48,949 nt of DNA from Deinococcales bacterium (GTDB lineage: Bacteria; Deinococcota; Deinococci; Deinococcales; JAAFIG01). Below the pieces are notes generated by a model. That model saw only the letters and a program-made list of their open reading frames with translations, did no database searches and was not told the origin of the DNA. Both the position numbers and the translations under genes were made by a program. The first letter of the stretch is position 1, and each line of letters opens with the position of its first letter. Of the stretch, positions 35,914 through 45,139 are shown in pieces. The stretch is taken from the NCBI GenBank assembly GCA_013298595.1, contig JAAFIG010000033.1:1-48949 (forward strand), in the 5' to 3' direction.

Positions 35914-36930
35914 TTATTTCTCGAGAAAAACCAAATCCAGCATATCTGCGCCTAGTTGCACCCGAGAACCTTGCACTTGCAGTACATCGGCTAATCGTTG
36001 CTTTTTTTGACCAACTTGTACAACATCATTCTCCGATTGTTGCTGAGTTTGAGTCCAACGCAACCACTCAGGTAAAGAACCTGTAAATTTCTTGGCTTGC
36101 ACTGCTGACAAATAATCCGAAGACCGACGAAACAATTTAGGTAAAATCAGTTGCCCTTGAAAACCAATATCCGATTGCTGCTTGAGCCTAAAATTATTGG
36201 TTTGATCAATTGCCCAAACACCTAATTTCGCAGCTCGAGCTTTTAATGTCAAACCACGCAAAAAGCTGCGGTGCTCGGGAGAGGTACTCGAATACACTGT
36301 GTAATATGCCATGCCATTTTCGAGCATTTTAGCATTCAAGGTTTTTTGCAACAGTAGTGTTGATAATTCCACTCGAGACCCAGAATCGAAGCCATTAGCA
36401 GCAGTGCCAACCAACACATAACTAATCGGGCGACCATTACCCTCGGCAGCTTGTGAAAAAATGAGACCACGAATTGTTGCAGGTGTGCTGGCTCGTACTT
36501 GGCGGTTCTGGACTGAAATATTCGTAAAACCCATGGTTGCTAACAAAACATCTCGAGACTTGGCACCCAATGGCTGCTCGAGATCACCATAGTGTAATTC
36601 TGGTGCGTCAATTCCTTCAAAACGTAATTGCACTGTGCCATCCTTAGAAACTTTTATACGACTTGGATTTTTTAGTTGCGTCAACAACGCTTCGGAATCT
36701 GGACGGAAACGCACACTGTCACCATCAGGCGATTTACCAATAATCACAAATTCGCCACGAATCACTAGAAAACCTCGAGCTTTTTTATTCGAGCCAGGCA
36801 AAGGAGCAGGTGCTGGTTTTGCTGCTGGAATAGTTACTTGACGCGGAGTAAGCGGTTGCAAAAATACCAGAACAGCAATCCCAATAATACCAATCAGCAA
36901 TGGCACAAGCCACGGTGTTCGTAAAAACAT
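35914..36930 (-). CDS. Membrane-anchored staphylococcal-nuclease-like protein (paralogue 2)
   Basis: The 338-residue protein has one N-terminal membrane helix (TPWLVPLLIGIIGIAVLVFL), a Pro/Ala-rich linker, an SNase-type domain and a C-terminal extension like paralogue 1 (9370-10341). Catalytic positions are kept: Asp in PDGDSVRF, Arg-Asp-Glu in LRFEGIDAPE and Arg in NGRPISYVL. It probably degrades nucleic acid outside the cytoplasm while tethered to the membrane. TATGCTCGAGTTATG carries -10 box, CTCGAG and start. Confidence 0.83.
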   Translation of the reverse strand: MFLRTPWLVPLLIGIIGIAVLVFLQPLTPRQVTIPAAKPAPAPLPGSNKKARGFLVIRGEFVIIGKSPDGDSVRFRPDSEALLTQLKNPSRIKVSKDGTVQLRFEGIDAPELHYGDLEQPLGAKSRDVLLATMGFTNISVQNRQVRASTPATIRGLIFSQAAEGNGRPISYVLVGTAANGFDSGSRVELSTLLLQKTLNAKMLENGMAYYTVYSSTSPEHRSFLRGLTLKARAAKLGVWAIDQTNNFRLKQQSDIGFQGQLILPKLFRRSSDYLSAVQAKKFTGSLPEWLRWTQTQQQSENDVVQVGQKKQRLADVLQVQGSRVQLGADMLDLVFLEK

Positions 36931-36942
36931 AACTCGAGCATA
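36928..36942 (-). promoter_or_regulatory. Fused -10 / CTCGAG / start module of nuclease paralogue 2
   Basis: On the minus strand TATGCTCGAGTTATG combines a -10 box (TATGCT), CTCGAG and the start codon with six bases between -10 and ATG, as at 1784-1798. Confidence 0.5.
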
Positions 36943-36945
36943 ACA

Positions 36946-37497
36946 CTATGCCACGCGCAAGCCTTGCATCAAAGCCACCCGTAAGACAGCTGCAACCGTA
37001 ATCGAATCAGTAATTTCACCACTCAGTACCATCTCGAGCACATCCTGCAAAGGCAAACGCCAAACCCGTAAATCCTCGGTTTCTTCTGGGGCTGCTACAC
37101 CAACACTCAGACCCGTAGCCAGATAAACAATACTTTCCTCATCGGAAACACTATTAGATAAATGCATTCGTAAAATTTCTTGCCAATGCTGCGCATACAA
37201 ACCTGTTTCTTCGAGCAATTCACGCTGAGCCGCCTCGAGCGGGGATTCGTTAAACGGTCCGCCACCTTCAGGTAATTCCCAAGAATAAGCATTAAGCGCA
37301 TAGCGCCATTGCCCAACCAAATAAGTACAACCATCGGTATCTAAAGGCAAAACCCCAATTGCACGGTTTTTAAAGTGCACCACACCATAAATACCTTTAC
37401 CACCATTTGGATTAAGCACTTGATGCTCGGTTAAAGCAATCCACGGATTATCGTAAATAGGTGTTGACTCGAGCGTTTGCCAAGGATTTTTTTCCAC
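36946..37497 (-). CDS. Nudix hydrolase, ADP-ribose pyrophosphatase type
   Basis: The 183-residue protein has a complete Nudix box, GGGPFNESPLEAAQRELLEETG, preceded by the ADPRase-like N-terminus NPWQTLESTPIYDNPWIAL. ADP-ribose or a related nucleoside diphosphate sugar is the likely substrate. I chose the GTG at 37497 because TATGCT ends six bases upstream and the protein then begins at the family's usual position; a TTG at 37542 would add 15 residues. Confidence 0.92.
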   Translation of the reverse strand: MEKNPWQTLESTPIYDNPWIALTEHQVLNPNGGKGIYGVVHFKNRAIGVLPLDTDGCTYLVGQWRYALNAYSWELPEGGGPFNESPLEAAQRELLEETGLYAQHWQEILRMHLSNSVSDEESIVYLATGLSVGVAAPEETEDLRVWRLPLQDVLEMVLSGEITDSITVAAVLRVALMQGLRVA

Positions 37498-37571
37498 AGT
37501 AGCAGCATAACAAACAACACTAAGCCGTTCAGACAATTTCAATTAGCAAAAAAATTCTTTACACTAAAAGC

Positions 37572-37736
37572 ATGGCACGGCAAAGACTGAAAAAAACTGA
37601 TCTCGAGAAACTCAAAATTGTGCTCGAAAAACCCAAACCCGCACTTGGACATACGGTTTCTCGAGCAGTTCAAACCCACGAAAACGAACGTCGTTACAAC
37701 CGTAAACGTGATAAACGCGTGGACACAGACGAATGA
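37572..37736 (+). CDS. Small basic protein, 54 residues
   Basis: The frame from 37572 encodes a highly charged protein (MARQRLKKTDLEKLKIVLEK, then KPKPALGHTVSRAVQTHENE and a run rich in Arg/Lys). TACACT (37560-37565) ends six bases before the ATG, the leaderless layout. Its TGA overlaps the MFS start (ATGA), which strongly suggests a real, translated gene. It may bind nucleic acid; I cannot name a family. Confidence 0.7.
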   Translation: MARQRLKKTDLEKLKIVLEKPKPALGHTVSRAVQTHENERRYNRKRDKRVDTDE

Positions 37737-39040
37737 ATGCTCTACTAAACTCGGCTGGTGGGCGCACTTTCTTAATCATGTGGTTCGGACAAAGCATTTC
37801 TGCTTTTGGCTCGAGATTAACCATTTTTGCATTTGGTATTTGGTTGTTTCAAAAAACAGGTGAAACCACTCCATTGTACTTAACAGCTTTAGCAGGGTTT
37901 TTACCTGGAGTTTTGCTGGCACCACTAGCAGGAGTGATTGTTGATCGTTCCAATCGGCGCAATGTCATGCTTTGGATTAACACCGTGCATACACTCGTCA
38001 CACTTGGACAATTTGCACTGATCAGCAGTAACAACACCAATTTACCACTGATCTTGCTATTACTTGCCATCTCGAGTACCGCTGAAACCTTTCAATGGCC
38101 CGCTGAATCCTCGAGCATGAGTGTTCTTGTGCCAAAGGAGCAACTTGGTCAAGCCAATGGTTTATACGCAATGATGGGTGGCGTAGGCGATTTACTTGCC
38201 CCAATAGCAGGTGGTTTATTGGTTGCAAGTATTGGTATTGCTGGTATTTTACTGATAGACCTTGCCAGTTTTATTTTTGAATTCATCACACTTTTTATTA
38301 TTCGCATACCCAAACCAAAAAAAAGCCAGATTGGCTCGAGTATGCAAGGCAATGTGCTACAACAAGCCCGTGATGGTTTTCGTTTTATTACTGCCCGACC
38401 TGGGTTACTGAGTTTACTGATCACCTTTAGTGGCATCAATTTCTTACTAGGGATTATTCAAAATTTACAAATCCCCTTGATTCTTTCAAGAAGCAAAGAC
38501 CCAAGTGCTGTTGGGTTGGTCGCCTCGAGTTTTGGAGCTGGTGTGCTACTCGGTGGTGCCTATATGAGCAGCACAGGCGGCGTTCGCCCTCGAGTTCATG
38601 GAGTATTTGCTGGCATTGGGCTTTCGGGCATTCTAGGCACAGCACTATTTGGTATCGCACAAAGTATTCCAATGTGGATGGCAGCCAATTTCTTTGCAGG
38701 CTTCTTGTTACCCGTACTTAATGGTGCAAGCCAGAGTATTTGGCAAAGCAAAACCCCAGCTGATATCCAAGGCAGAGTCTTTGCTGCCCGTCGGCAAATT
38801 GCCCAAATCACCAGCCCGATGGCATTTTTAATTGCTGGACCACTGGCGGATTGGGTCTTCAAGCCCGCCTTCTCGAGCAGCACATGGGATTCTTGGCATT
38901 GGCTACTTGGCGACTCGAGCGGACGTGGTTACGCTGCAATGTTCATCTTATTTGGCATCCTGACCTGTCTTTGGGGATTTGCTGGTTACTTACGCCCAGC
39001 CGCTCGTAACGTTGAACGCGACATTCCCGATGCAATCTAG
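37733..39040 (+). CDS. MFS transporter, EntS/MFS_3 type
   Basis: The 435-residue protein has about twelve membrane helices. The motif after helix 2 (GVIVDRSNRRNVM) and the repeats LAPIAGGLL and FRFITARPGLLSLLI fit the MFS_3 exporters, which include enterobactin and macrolide efflux proteins. The substrate is unknown. It is translationally coupled to the small basic protein. The C-terminus is hydrophilic. Confidence 0.92.
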   Translation: MNALLNSAGGRTFLIMWFGQSISAFGSRLTIFAFGIWLFQKTGETTPLYLTALAGFLPGVLLAPLAGVIVDRSNRRNVMLWINTVHTLVTLGQFALISSNNTNLPLILLLLAISSTAETFQWPAESSSMSVLVPKEQLGQANGLYAMMGGVGDLLAPIAGGLLVASIGIAGILLIDLASFIFEFITLFIIRIPKPKKSQIGSSMQGNVLQQARDGFRFITARPGLLSLLITFSGINFLLGIIQNLQIPLILSRSKDPSAVGLVASSFGAGVLLGGAYMSSTGGVRPRVHGVFAGIGLSGILGTALFGIAQSIPMWMAANFFAGFLLPVLNGASQSIWQSKTPADIQGRVFAARRQIAQITSPMAFLIAGPLADWVFKPAFSSSTWDSWHWLLGDSSGRGYAAMFILFGILTCLWGFAGYLRPAARNVERDIPDAI

Positions 39041-39112
39041 CACCAAGCACAAACATCGAGTAAACTGCATCTCGAGCATCGGCATTTACGCCCCCTCGCC
39101 TCAGGAGACGAT

Positions 39113-39400
39113 ATGAGCCAACTCGAAGATGAAGCCGCCTTAAACGCAGCTTGGGCAGTATTGCGTCAAAACCACATTCCAGACGGGTTACTTGGTGTGT
39201 TTTACCTAGAAACCCGAGAAATGTTTGTGCTGTTATACGAAGAAGAAGGCTGCCCTTACCAAGAATGGGTGAGGCTCGAGATTCCAAGTATGCAGAACTT
39301 AAAAGTCGAAGTACTCGAGGAAGCCGCTGGCAGATTAGCTAAACGCATGGCAATTACCCGACGCAGATTTATAGACCCACGTAAAAGCTTACAGGCTTAG
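39113..39400 (+). CDS. Hypothetical protein, 95 residues
   Basis: The protein is acidic in its N-terminal half and basic at the end (KRMAITRRRFIDPRK). GVFYLETREMFVLLYEEEGC suggests beta strands. AGGAGA six bases before the ATG gives a good ribosome binding site. It overlaps the convergent aroA end by four bases. Family unknown. Confidence 0.7.
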   Translation: MSQLEDEAALNAAWAVLRQNHIPDGLLGVFYLETREMFVLLYEEEGCPYQEWVRLEIPSMQNLKVEVLEEAAGRLAKRMAITRRRFIDPRKSLQA

Positions 39401-40698
39401 TTCCGCATTGTCTCGAGGACATCCCAGTAATTCGGGAAGGTTTTGCTGGTGCATTTTGGATCAAGGATAGTTACCCCTTTTTGCTTTAAGCCAATTAAGG
39501 CAAAACTCATTGCCATGCGGTGGTCGTCGTAGGTTTCGACTCGAGCTGATGTGATCAAACCTGGATGGATTACAAAGCCATCTGGTTCTTCGATGGCGTT
39601 AATGCCAAGACGTTGTAGTTCTTTGACCACAGCGCCTACTCGGTCTGTTTCTTTTTTGCGAATAAATCCAATGCCAGTCACTCGAGTAGGTCTGTCAGCA
39701 AACACAGCAACGGCTGCAAGGGTTTGGGCAGTATCAGAAATCTGACTCATGTCTATTTTCTCGAGTCCACGAAGTTGGGCTGTTCCAATCACTTCGGTTT
39801 CCGTGGCTGTCATCCGCACTGTACAACCCATTTGCTCGAGTACCCGCACAAATTGCAAATCGCCTTGTAAACTATTGGTGCCAAGTCCTGGTACAACCAC
39901 GCGCCCATTGGTGATGGCAGCAGCAGCAAATAAGTAACTGGCAGCGCTGGCATCGGGTTCAACTAGGTATGTAGTTGGTTGGTAACGATTTGGCTTAACC
40001 ACAAAGCGTTCAAAGCCGTGCATCTCGAGTGGTACACCAAAAGCTTGCATCGCTTGGGCAGTTACCTCGAGGTATGGTTTTGAAACCAGTTCACCCTCAA
40101 CAATTAACTCTAAGCCTTGCTCAAAATAAGGTGCGCTCATCAGCAGCCCACTCAGGTATTGACTGCTAAGGTCGCCACGAATACGAATACTTCCGCCACG
40201 CACACCACTGGCGTGAATCCGAATCGGTGGGCAACCCGTACCCTGAATACTCGAGACATTGCTACCTAATTGGTTTAATGCTTCGATTAAAGGTTGAATT
40301 GGGCGTAACCGCATGGCTTCAACACCATCAATAACGTATTCTGATTGACCCAGTGCCACCAACGGCGCAAGAAATCTGGCACTGGTTCCAGAATTTCCAA
40401 TAAATAAAAGTGGACTCGAGGCTTGAAGTTGACCACCTGTACCAAGCACTTTGAATTGTTGATGGGTTTCATGCTCGAGTACTTGCACACCCAATTGCCG
40501 TAAGGCTTGTGCCATGTACTTAGTATCATCACTAAACAACGCTCCTTCGATACTACTTTCGCCGTTTGCTAAGGCAGCCAATGGCAAAACCCGATTGGTA
40601 TAACTTTTCGAGCCTGGAGGAGCAATAGTGGCTTGAACAGGTTTATCAAATGGTTGAATCTCGAGGGCATCAGGTAACATCGGATGGTAGAATAACAT
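39397..40698 (-). CDS. aroA: 3-phosphoshikimate 1-carboxyvinyltransferase AroA
   Basis: The 433-residue enzyme joins phosphoenolpyruvate to shikimate 3-phosphate in aromatic amino acid synthesis. It is a full-length EPSP synthase: PPGSKSYTNRVLPLAAL at the N-terminus, GNSGTSARFL in the PEP site, IRGDLSSQYLSGLLM and the C-terminal ETYDDHRMAMSFA. The ATG at 40698 lies five bases after the MCP stop; an ATG at 40680 with TATTCT eight bases upstream is the alternative. Convergent with the small gene at 39113. Confidence 0.97.
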   Translation of the reverse strand: MLFYHPMLPDALEIQPFDKPVQATIAPPGSKSYTNRVLPLAALANGESSIEGALFSDDTKYMAQALRQLGVQVLEHETHQQFKVLGTGGQLQASSPLLFIGNSGTSARFLAPLVALGQSEYVIDGVEAMRLRPIQPLIEALNQLGSNVSSIQGTGCPPIRIHASGVRGGSIRIRGDLSSQYLSGLLMSAPYFEQGLELIVEGELVSKPYLEVTAQAMQAFGVPLEMHGFERFVVKPNRYQPTTYLVEPDASAASYLFAAAAITNGRVVVPGLGTNSLQGDLQFVRVLEQMGCTVRMTATETEVIGTAQLRGLEKIDMSQISDTAQTLAAVAVFADRPTRVTGIGFIRKKETDRVGAVVKELQRLGINAIEEPDGFVIHPGLITSARVETYDDHRMAMSFALIGLKQKGVTILDPKCTSKTFPNYWDVLETMRN

Positions 40699-40702
40699 GG
40701 GC

Positions 40703-42766
40703 TTAGTTAGCTGTTTTGGTTTCGTATTGTGCGGCTAATTGCTGTAAGTGCTCGGCAAGTTGGGTTAGATGCTGACTGGCATTGCGCGTATCTTTGGTAC
40801 TTTCAAGATTCTGCGTAGCACTTTCTTGGATTTGCTGCATAGCACTACCAATTTGTTCCATACCATTGGTGTGTTGTTGCACACTAACAAAAATAAGTTG
40901 GGCATTGGTAGCAGCTTCTTGAATAGCTTGTTCAAGGTTATAAATTGTGCTCGAGACCGATTCAATACTTTGTGTGCCTGTTTCAGCACTTTTTAAACCT
41001 TGCTCGGTGGTCATGACAGCGGTGTTGGTGCTGCTTTGAATATCCGATAAAATACTGGCAATTTGACTGGTGGCTGTTTTACTTTGCTCGGCAAGAATAC
41101 GCACTTCTTGGGCAACCACCGCAAAACCTTTGCCATTTTCACCAGCTCGAGCCGCTTCAATTGCCGCGTTTAAGGCAAGCATATTGGTTTGATCGGCAAG
41201 TTTAGAGACCGTTTGAATAATTTCACCAATGGCTTGGGTTTGCTCGGAAAGCTCTAAGATATTTTGAGCAATTTGCTGCACTCGTTCTCGAATATCATTC
41301 ATGCTAATTGTAGCCACTCGAGCTGCATGTACACCAACTCCAGCCACATTACTGGCAGCCCTAGCGCTACTATTGACCTGACTGGCACTCTGAGCAATTT
41401 GCTCGGCACTGACACGAACTTCTTCGACGGTACTGGTGGTTTGCACAACACTAGAATTTTGTTGAGTGGCGCTCAAAGCTTGGTGCTCTGTGGCAGCCAG
41501 AATTTGTTGTGAAGCACTCGAGACTTGTAATGCACTATTTTGCAGATTTTGGATCAGTTCAGCTAATCGTTTGGTCATATTGGCAAAAGCATGACCAAAC
41601 TGATCGTGCTCAGATTCTGGTTGGATTTGCTGCCCTAAGTCACCATTCGCAATTTTTTCGGCTGTTCGAGCCATATTGCGTTGATAGACAGTCATTTGCC
41701 GTAATGCAATACTGACAATACCAATTTCGTCTCTGGCATCATCAGCAAATTCTTGCTCGAGATTACCTCGAGCAAGTTCTTGTGCCATTTCAGACATTTT
41801 TCGTGCCCGATAACCAATGCTATTGGTAATTGTAAACACTGAAATAATCAGTAGTGGGGCAATTAAGCTCATGGCTGAAAAAATAGCTGTCATCAGGTCT
41901 TGACGTTGTTGGGTAACAAGTTCTGCTGCATAAGGCACATTGATTTTGCTTTCTAGTTGCACATACACTGCCAGCAAATACGGCGGAATTGTTATTCCTA
42001 GCACAAAGAAAATAGCATTGAAAATACTGGCATCCCGAAACCATGTCAATACCAGAGGTAACTTCTTACGATCAGCTAGAACCTCGGTTTTTTGTGGATA
42101 GAAAGCCAATAAAGAAATTCCTAGTAACCAAAAATTATGACGCATTTGACTGGCTAATTCTGGGTTAATTGGAGTCATGATGCTGGTCATCAGTTGCGCC
42201 AAACTCACTACCATTAAGGCTCGAGTGATACTTTGAATCACTTGCCAATCCAAATTGCGGCTTTTACTCGAGAAAGTAATATTTAAAAAAAGCACACTGA
42301 GAAAAATAGCCACACTTTGATAAATAATTCGTGCCAAAGAAGGTTGTGCCAGCCATGTTAAAACACCAGAAAGAATGGCACTTAAAATCAGACTCGAGAG
42401 CAGTAAATCCCAAGCATGACCAACTTTAAACAAACCAGTACTCTCAAGCCTAAAAGGAGTCAGGATACCACTCAGTAGCATAATGACCACACCGAAAATG
42501 GTCACACCCGTTTCGATACTATCGTTTTTCACAATAAAAGGCATGATTTCACCAAGCCCAACAAAAAACAAGCCAAGCGCTAAACCACGTAATGTATTGC
42601 GAATCTGCGGTTGTAAAATTTGTGTCGCAGCCAGTAAGAAGTAAATACCAACAAAATCAGCGAGTCCTAGAATAAGCCAACGCGCCTGATCCGAATCGAA
42701 AGCAAAAGCAATTATTGTGGCAAACCACAATAAAACAAAAAGTAATAAATTAACAGGTGAACCCAT
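40703..42766 (-). CDS. Methyl-accepting chemotaxis protein with multi-pass membrane sensor
   Basis: The 687-residue receptor has no large extracytoplasmic loop. Its first half contains about seven or eight predicted helices ([19 protein letters not shown] onward), then HAMP-like units near [18 protein letters not shown] and the standard signalling tip [37 protein letters not shown]. Signal sensing is presumably inside the membrane. TATGAT ends six bases before the ATG. It is separate from the che cluster but should use the same CheA and CheW; aroA follows directly. Confidence 0.93.
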   Translation of the reverse strand: MGSPVNLLLFVLLWFATIIAFAFDSDQARWLILGLADFVGIYFLLAATQILQPQIRNTLRGLALGLFFVGLGEIMPFIVKNDSIETGVTIFGVVIMLLSGILTPFRLESTGLFKVGHAWDLLLSSLILSAILSGVLTWLAQPSLARIIYQSVAIFLSVLFLNITFSSKSRNLDWQVIQSITRALMVVSLAQLMTSIMTPINPELASQMRHNFWLLGISLLAFYPQKTEVLADRKKLPLVLTWFRDASIFNAIFFVLGITIPPYLLAVYVQLESKINVPYAAELVTQQRQDLMTAIFSAMSLIAPLLIISVFTITNSIGYRARKMSEMAQELARGNLEQEFADDARDEIGIVSIALRQMTVYQRNMARTAEKIANGDLGQQIQPESEHDQFGHAFANMTKRLAELIQNLQNSALQVSSASQQILAATEHQALSATQQNSSVVQTTSTVEEVRVSAEQIAQSASQVNSSARAASNVAGVGVHAARVATISMNDIRERVQQIAQNILELSEQTQAIGEIIQTVSKLADQTNMLALNAAIEAARAGENGKGFAVVAQEVRILAEQSKTATSQIASILSDIQSSTNTAVMTTEQGLKSAETGTQSIESVSSTIYNLEQAIQEAATNAQLIFVSVQQHTNGMEQIGSAMQQIQESATQNLESTKDTRNASQHLTQLAEHLQQLAAQYETKTAN

Positions 42767-42825
42767 TGTTTAATCATAACTTGAAAAACTTGTGCACAAG
42801 CCAAAATGCCAACCAAAAAGCAAAC

Positions 42826-45096
42826 TCAAGGGACTTTGCGCCGATACGCAATGGTTTCGAGTAACCAAGCCACAAAATTAATAGCATAAATGATTGCTAA
42901 GGCAATCAAACCAAATTGCCAATTGGTAGCAACATCGAGCAGCGGTGGCAATTTGGCAATTCCCAACGGACTCGAGCCTTGTAATAAACTCTCAGCGAAA
43001 GGCAATTGATACCATTGCACCGCCAACAGAGCAGCCAATGCAACTGTTGGCGGTAATAATAAAATGCCCCAGACTTCATCGGCTAAACCTGTCCCTGGAA
43101 TCAAAATTGCACCAAGATGATAAAGAATAGTGCGGTTTGCAGTGCGGGCAGTTGGAACTCGAGGCACCAATAACCACAACACACTCATGACAATAATTGC
43201 CAATAAAAATACGCCTAAGAATTGTTGTGCCCAGATTGGTAAACCCAAAGGCAGACTCAGCCAATATGCCCACGGATCAAGTACCAAACGCCGAAACTCT
43301 TGCTCCAAGGTACCAAAACGCAACTCGACTAATTCACGGGCACTTGGAATCTCGAGCATCGGTGTTCCTTTGCGATACGCTTCGTGGAAAGCTGCTCGGA
43401 AACCTTGAATACTCGAGCCTAAATTTTGGTTTGCCACACTCGAACCTAAACCAGCAGCCCGTTGATATTCACGCTCAGAGCCTGCATTATCACCTCGAGC
43501 TTGAAGAATAACACCAAGATTATTGGCTGCCCCAGCTATATTACTTAAACGGTACGCTTCGCTGGCTTTATCGTAATTGGTTTCGAGTTGTAAACCAATG
43601 CCTCGTAAATAATTGGCTGAGGTTTCTGGTACATCATTGAGGGCTTGAAAGTACACGGAGCCACCAGCTGTACCTTGCGTTAGGAAATCTTGTCGTAACC
43701 ATGTGGCAGCTTGGCTACTGTATTGCCACACACCAAGCCCCAAGAGACTCATGATCAATAGCACCAATAAAACAAGTTTCTCGGTAAACGTATGATAACC
43801 AGGTATACTATGTCGTAAACGCTGCAATGGCGCTCTGCCAATGGCTGCGAACCGCCCACCAAATGGCAGTAAATCCTTGGTTTGTTGCGACCAGTATTTG
43901 AGTAATAAAACAAATTGTAATAACAAAAACGCAATCAGACTGACTCCAACCAATGCCAAACCCAATGCTGATAAACGCGTTAAACCAGCATCACCAAACC
44001 GATATACCGAACCTGCATCCAAATCTGTGACAAATTCACGAATTTGCCGTGCTTCACCAGCCCGATTTTGTGTCTCGAGCCAAGCTGCGTATTCACGAAA
44101 AACGGCTCCTGTACCAGGAAATTGCGGACTGGTATCACGTAAATATGTTAACCATGCTTCGCCACGTTTAGGATTCTTGGCTTTAAACTGGGCTTGCGCT
44201 TCGGCTAATGGGTCACCCCAGAATTGCAAGGCTTTTTTAGAAACGGCAAAACCAGGGTCGTACCCAGCTCGAGCATACTCGAGTCTGGCTTTACTCAAGG
44301 CAGCATCGGCAAATTCGGGTTGATTGGCTTGCTCGAGTTGTTTAGCCAGTTGCACGAATACATAAAAAGGCGCACTGATTTCAAGCGATTGCGAGAACAA
44401 ATTTTTTGCTTCACTATTCTGCCCTGTTGCGTTCAGCACCGCTGCGAATTTTGCTTTCAGCAAAGGATTAGTTGGGTCACGTTGGCTGCGTTCACGCCAA
44501 AAGGCAACTGCATCGCCAATCACTGCTTGTCGAGTTGGGGCAATCATGGTTTCTAGTAAATCTGCACTTGGTACAAATACCACTCGTTCGGCAATTTTGC
44601 CATTCTCGAGATTAAAAACTTCTTCTGAACCAATACTGTGCTGCACCGTAATTCGGTACCCAGTATTGAGTTTCTCGAGCAATTTTACCCTACCAGAAAC
44701 ATACAAACGTTGTGCCACTTTGCCAGAAACCACTTCTCGAGCCAGTACAGTTGTGCCATCCTGCACCCATTCAAGTTGCGGTGGGGTTCTGGTTAAGGTC
44801 GCTGATTGAGTTCCACTTTTTGCAGTCAAAGAAACTTGGTTTTGTATCACTTTCAGCTCTAAACTAAATTGCCCCTGATCGTCGGCTTGTACCGAACTAG
44901 GCACGGCTTTACCATCAGGTAACAAAGGTAATGGTTTAGTGAATTGCAAAACCACTGTAGCTGTAGGCTTAAAACCCTGCCCAGTCAGTGTTACACGCCC
45001 ATCGGCAGGTGGTAGCCACGGGCTAACATCCAGTGTTTGCGCTAAACTCGAGGAGCCACAAAGCAGCCCAATCAAAACAATTAAGTGCCGAATCAC
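42826..45096 (-). CDS. Exported TIG-like and TPR-containing multi-pass membrane protein
   Basis: The 756-residue protein starts with a signal peptide (MIRHLIVLIGLLCGSSSLAQ). An Ig-like region follows (about 20-110; DGRVTLTGQGFKP), then TPR-type helices (about 200-360), a membrane helix near 385-405, another near 445-465, a second TPR-like segment (about 490-570), and about four C-terminal membrane helices. I recognise no family. It begins with GTG and TATTCT ends six bases upstream. It lies 43 bases behind a CoxE-like VWA gene on the same strand, so the two may act together in assembling or activating something at the membrane. Confidence 0.82.
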   Translation of the reverse strand: MIRHLIVLIGLLCGSSSLAQTLDVSPWLPPADGRVTLTGQGFKPTATVVLQFTKPLPLLPDGKAVPSSVQADDQGQFSLELKVIQNQVSLTAKSGTQSATLTRTPPQLEWVQDGTTVLAREVVSGKVAQRLYVSGRVKLLEKLNTGYRITVQHSIGSEEVFNLENGKIAERVVFVPSADLLETMIAPTRQAVIGDAVAFWRERSQRDPTNPLLKAKFAAVLNATGQNSEAKNLFSQSLEISAPFYVFVQLAKQLEQANQPEFADAALSKARLEYARAGYDPGFAVSKKALQFWGDPLAEAQAQFKAKNPKRGEAWLTYLRDTSPQFPGTGAVFREYAAWLETQNRAGEARQIREFVTDLDAGSVYRFGDAGLTRLSALGLALVGVSLIAFLLLQFVLLLKYWSQQTKDLLPFGGRFAAIGRAPLQRLRHSIPGYHTFTEKLVLLVLLIMSLLGLGVWQYSSQAATWLRQDFLTQGTAGGSVYFQALNDVPETSANYLRGIGLQLETNYDKASEAYRLSNIAGAANNLGVILQARGDNAGSEREYQRAAGLGSSVANQNLGSSIQGFRAAFHEAYRKGTPMLEIPSARELVELRFGTLEQEFRRLVLDPWAYWLSLPLGLPIWAQQFLGVFLLAIIVMSVLWLLVPRVPTARTANRTILYHLGAILIPGTGLADEVWGILLLPPTVALAALLAVQWYQLPFAESLLQGSSPLGIAKLPPLLDVATNWQFGLIALAIIYAINFVAWLLETIAYRRKVP

Positions 45097-45139
45097 ACGT
45101 GGAGAATAGCACTTTTACCGCCTCGAGAATAGAAAAAGG

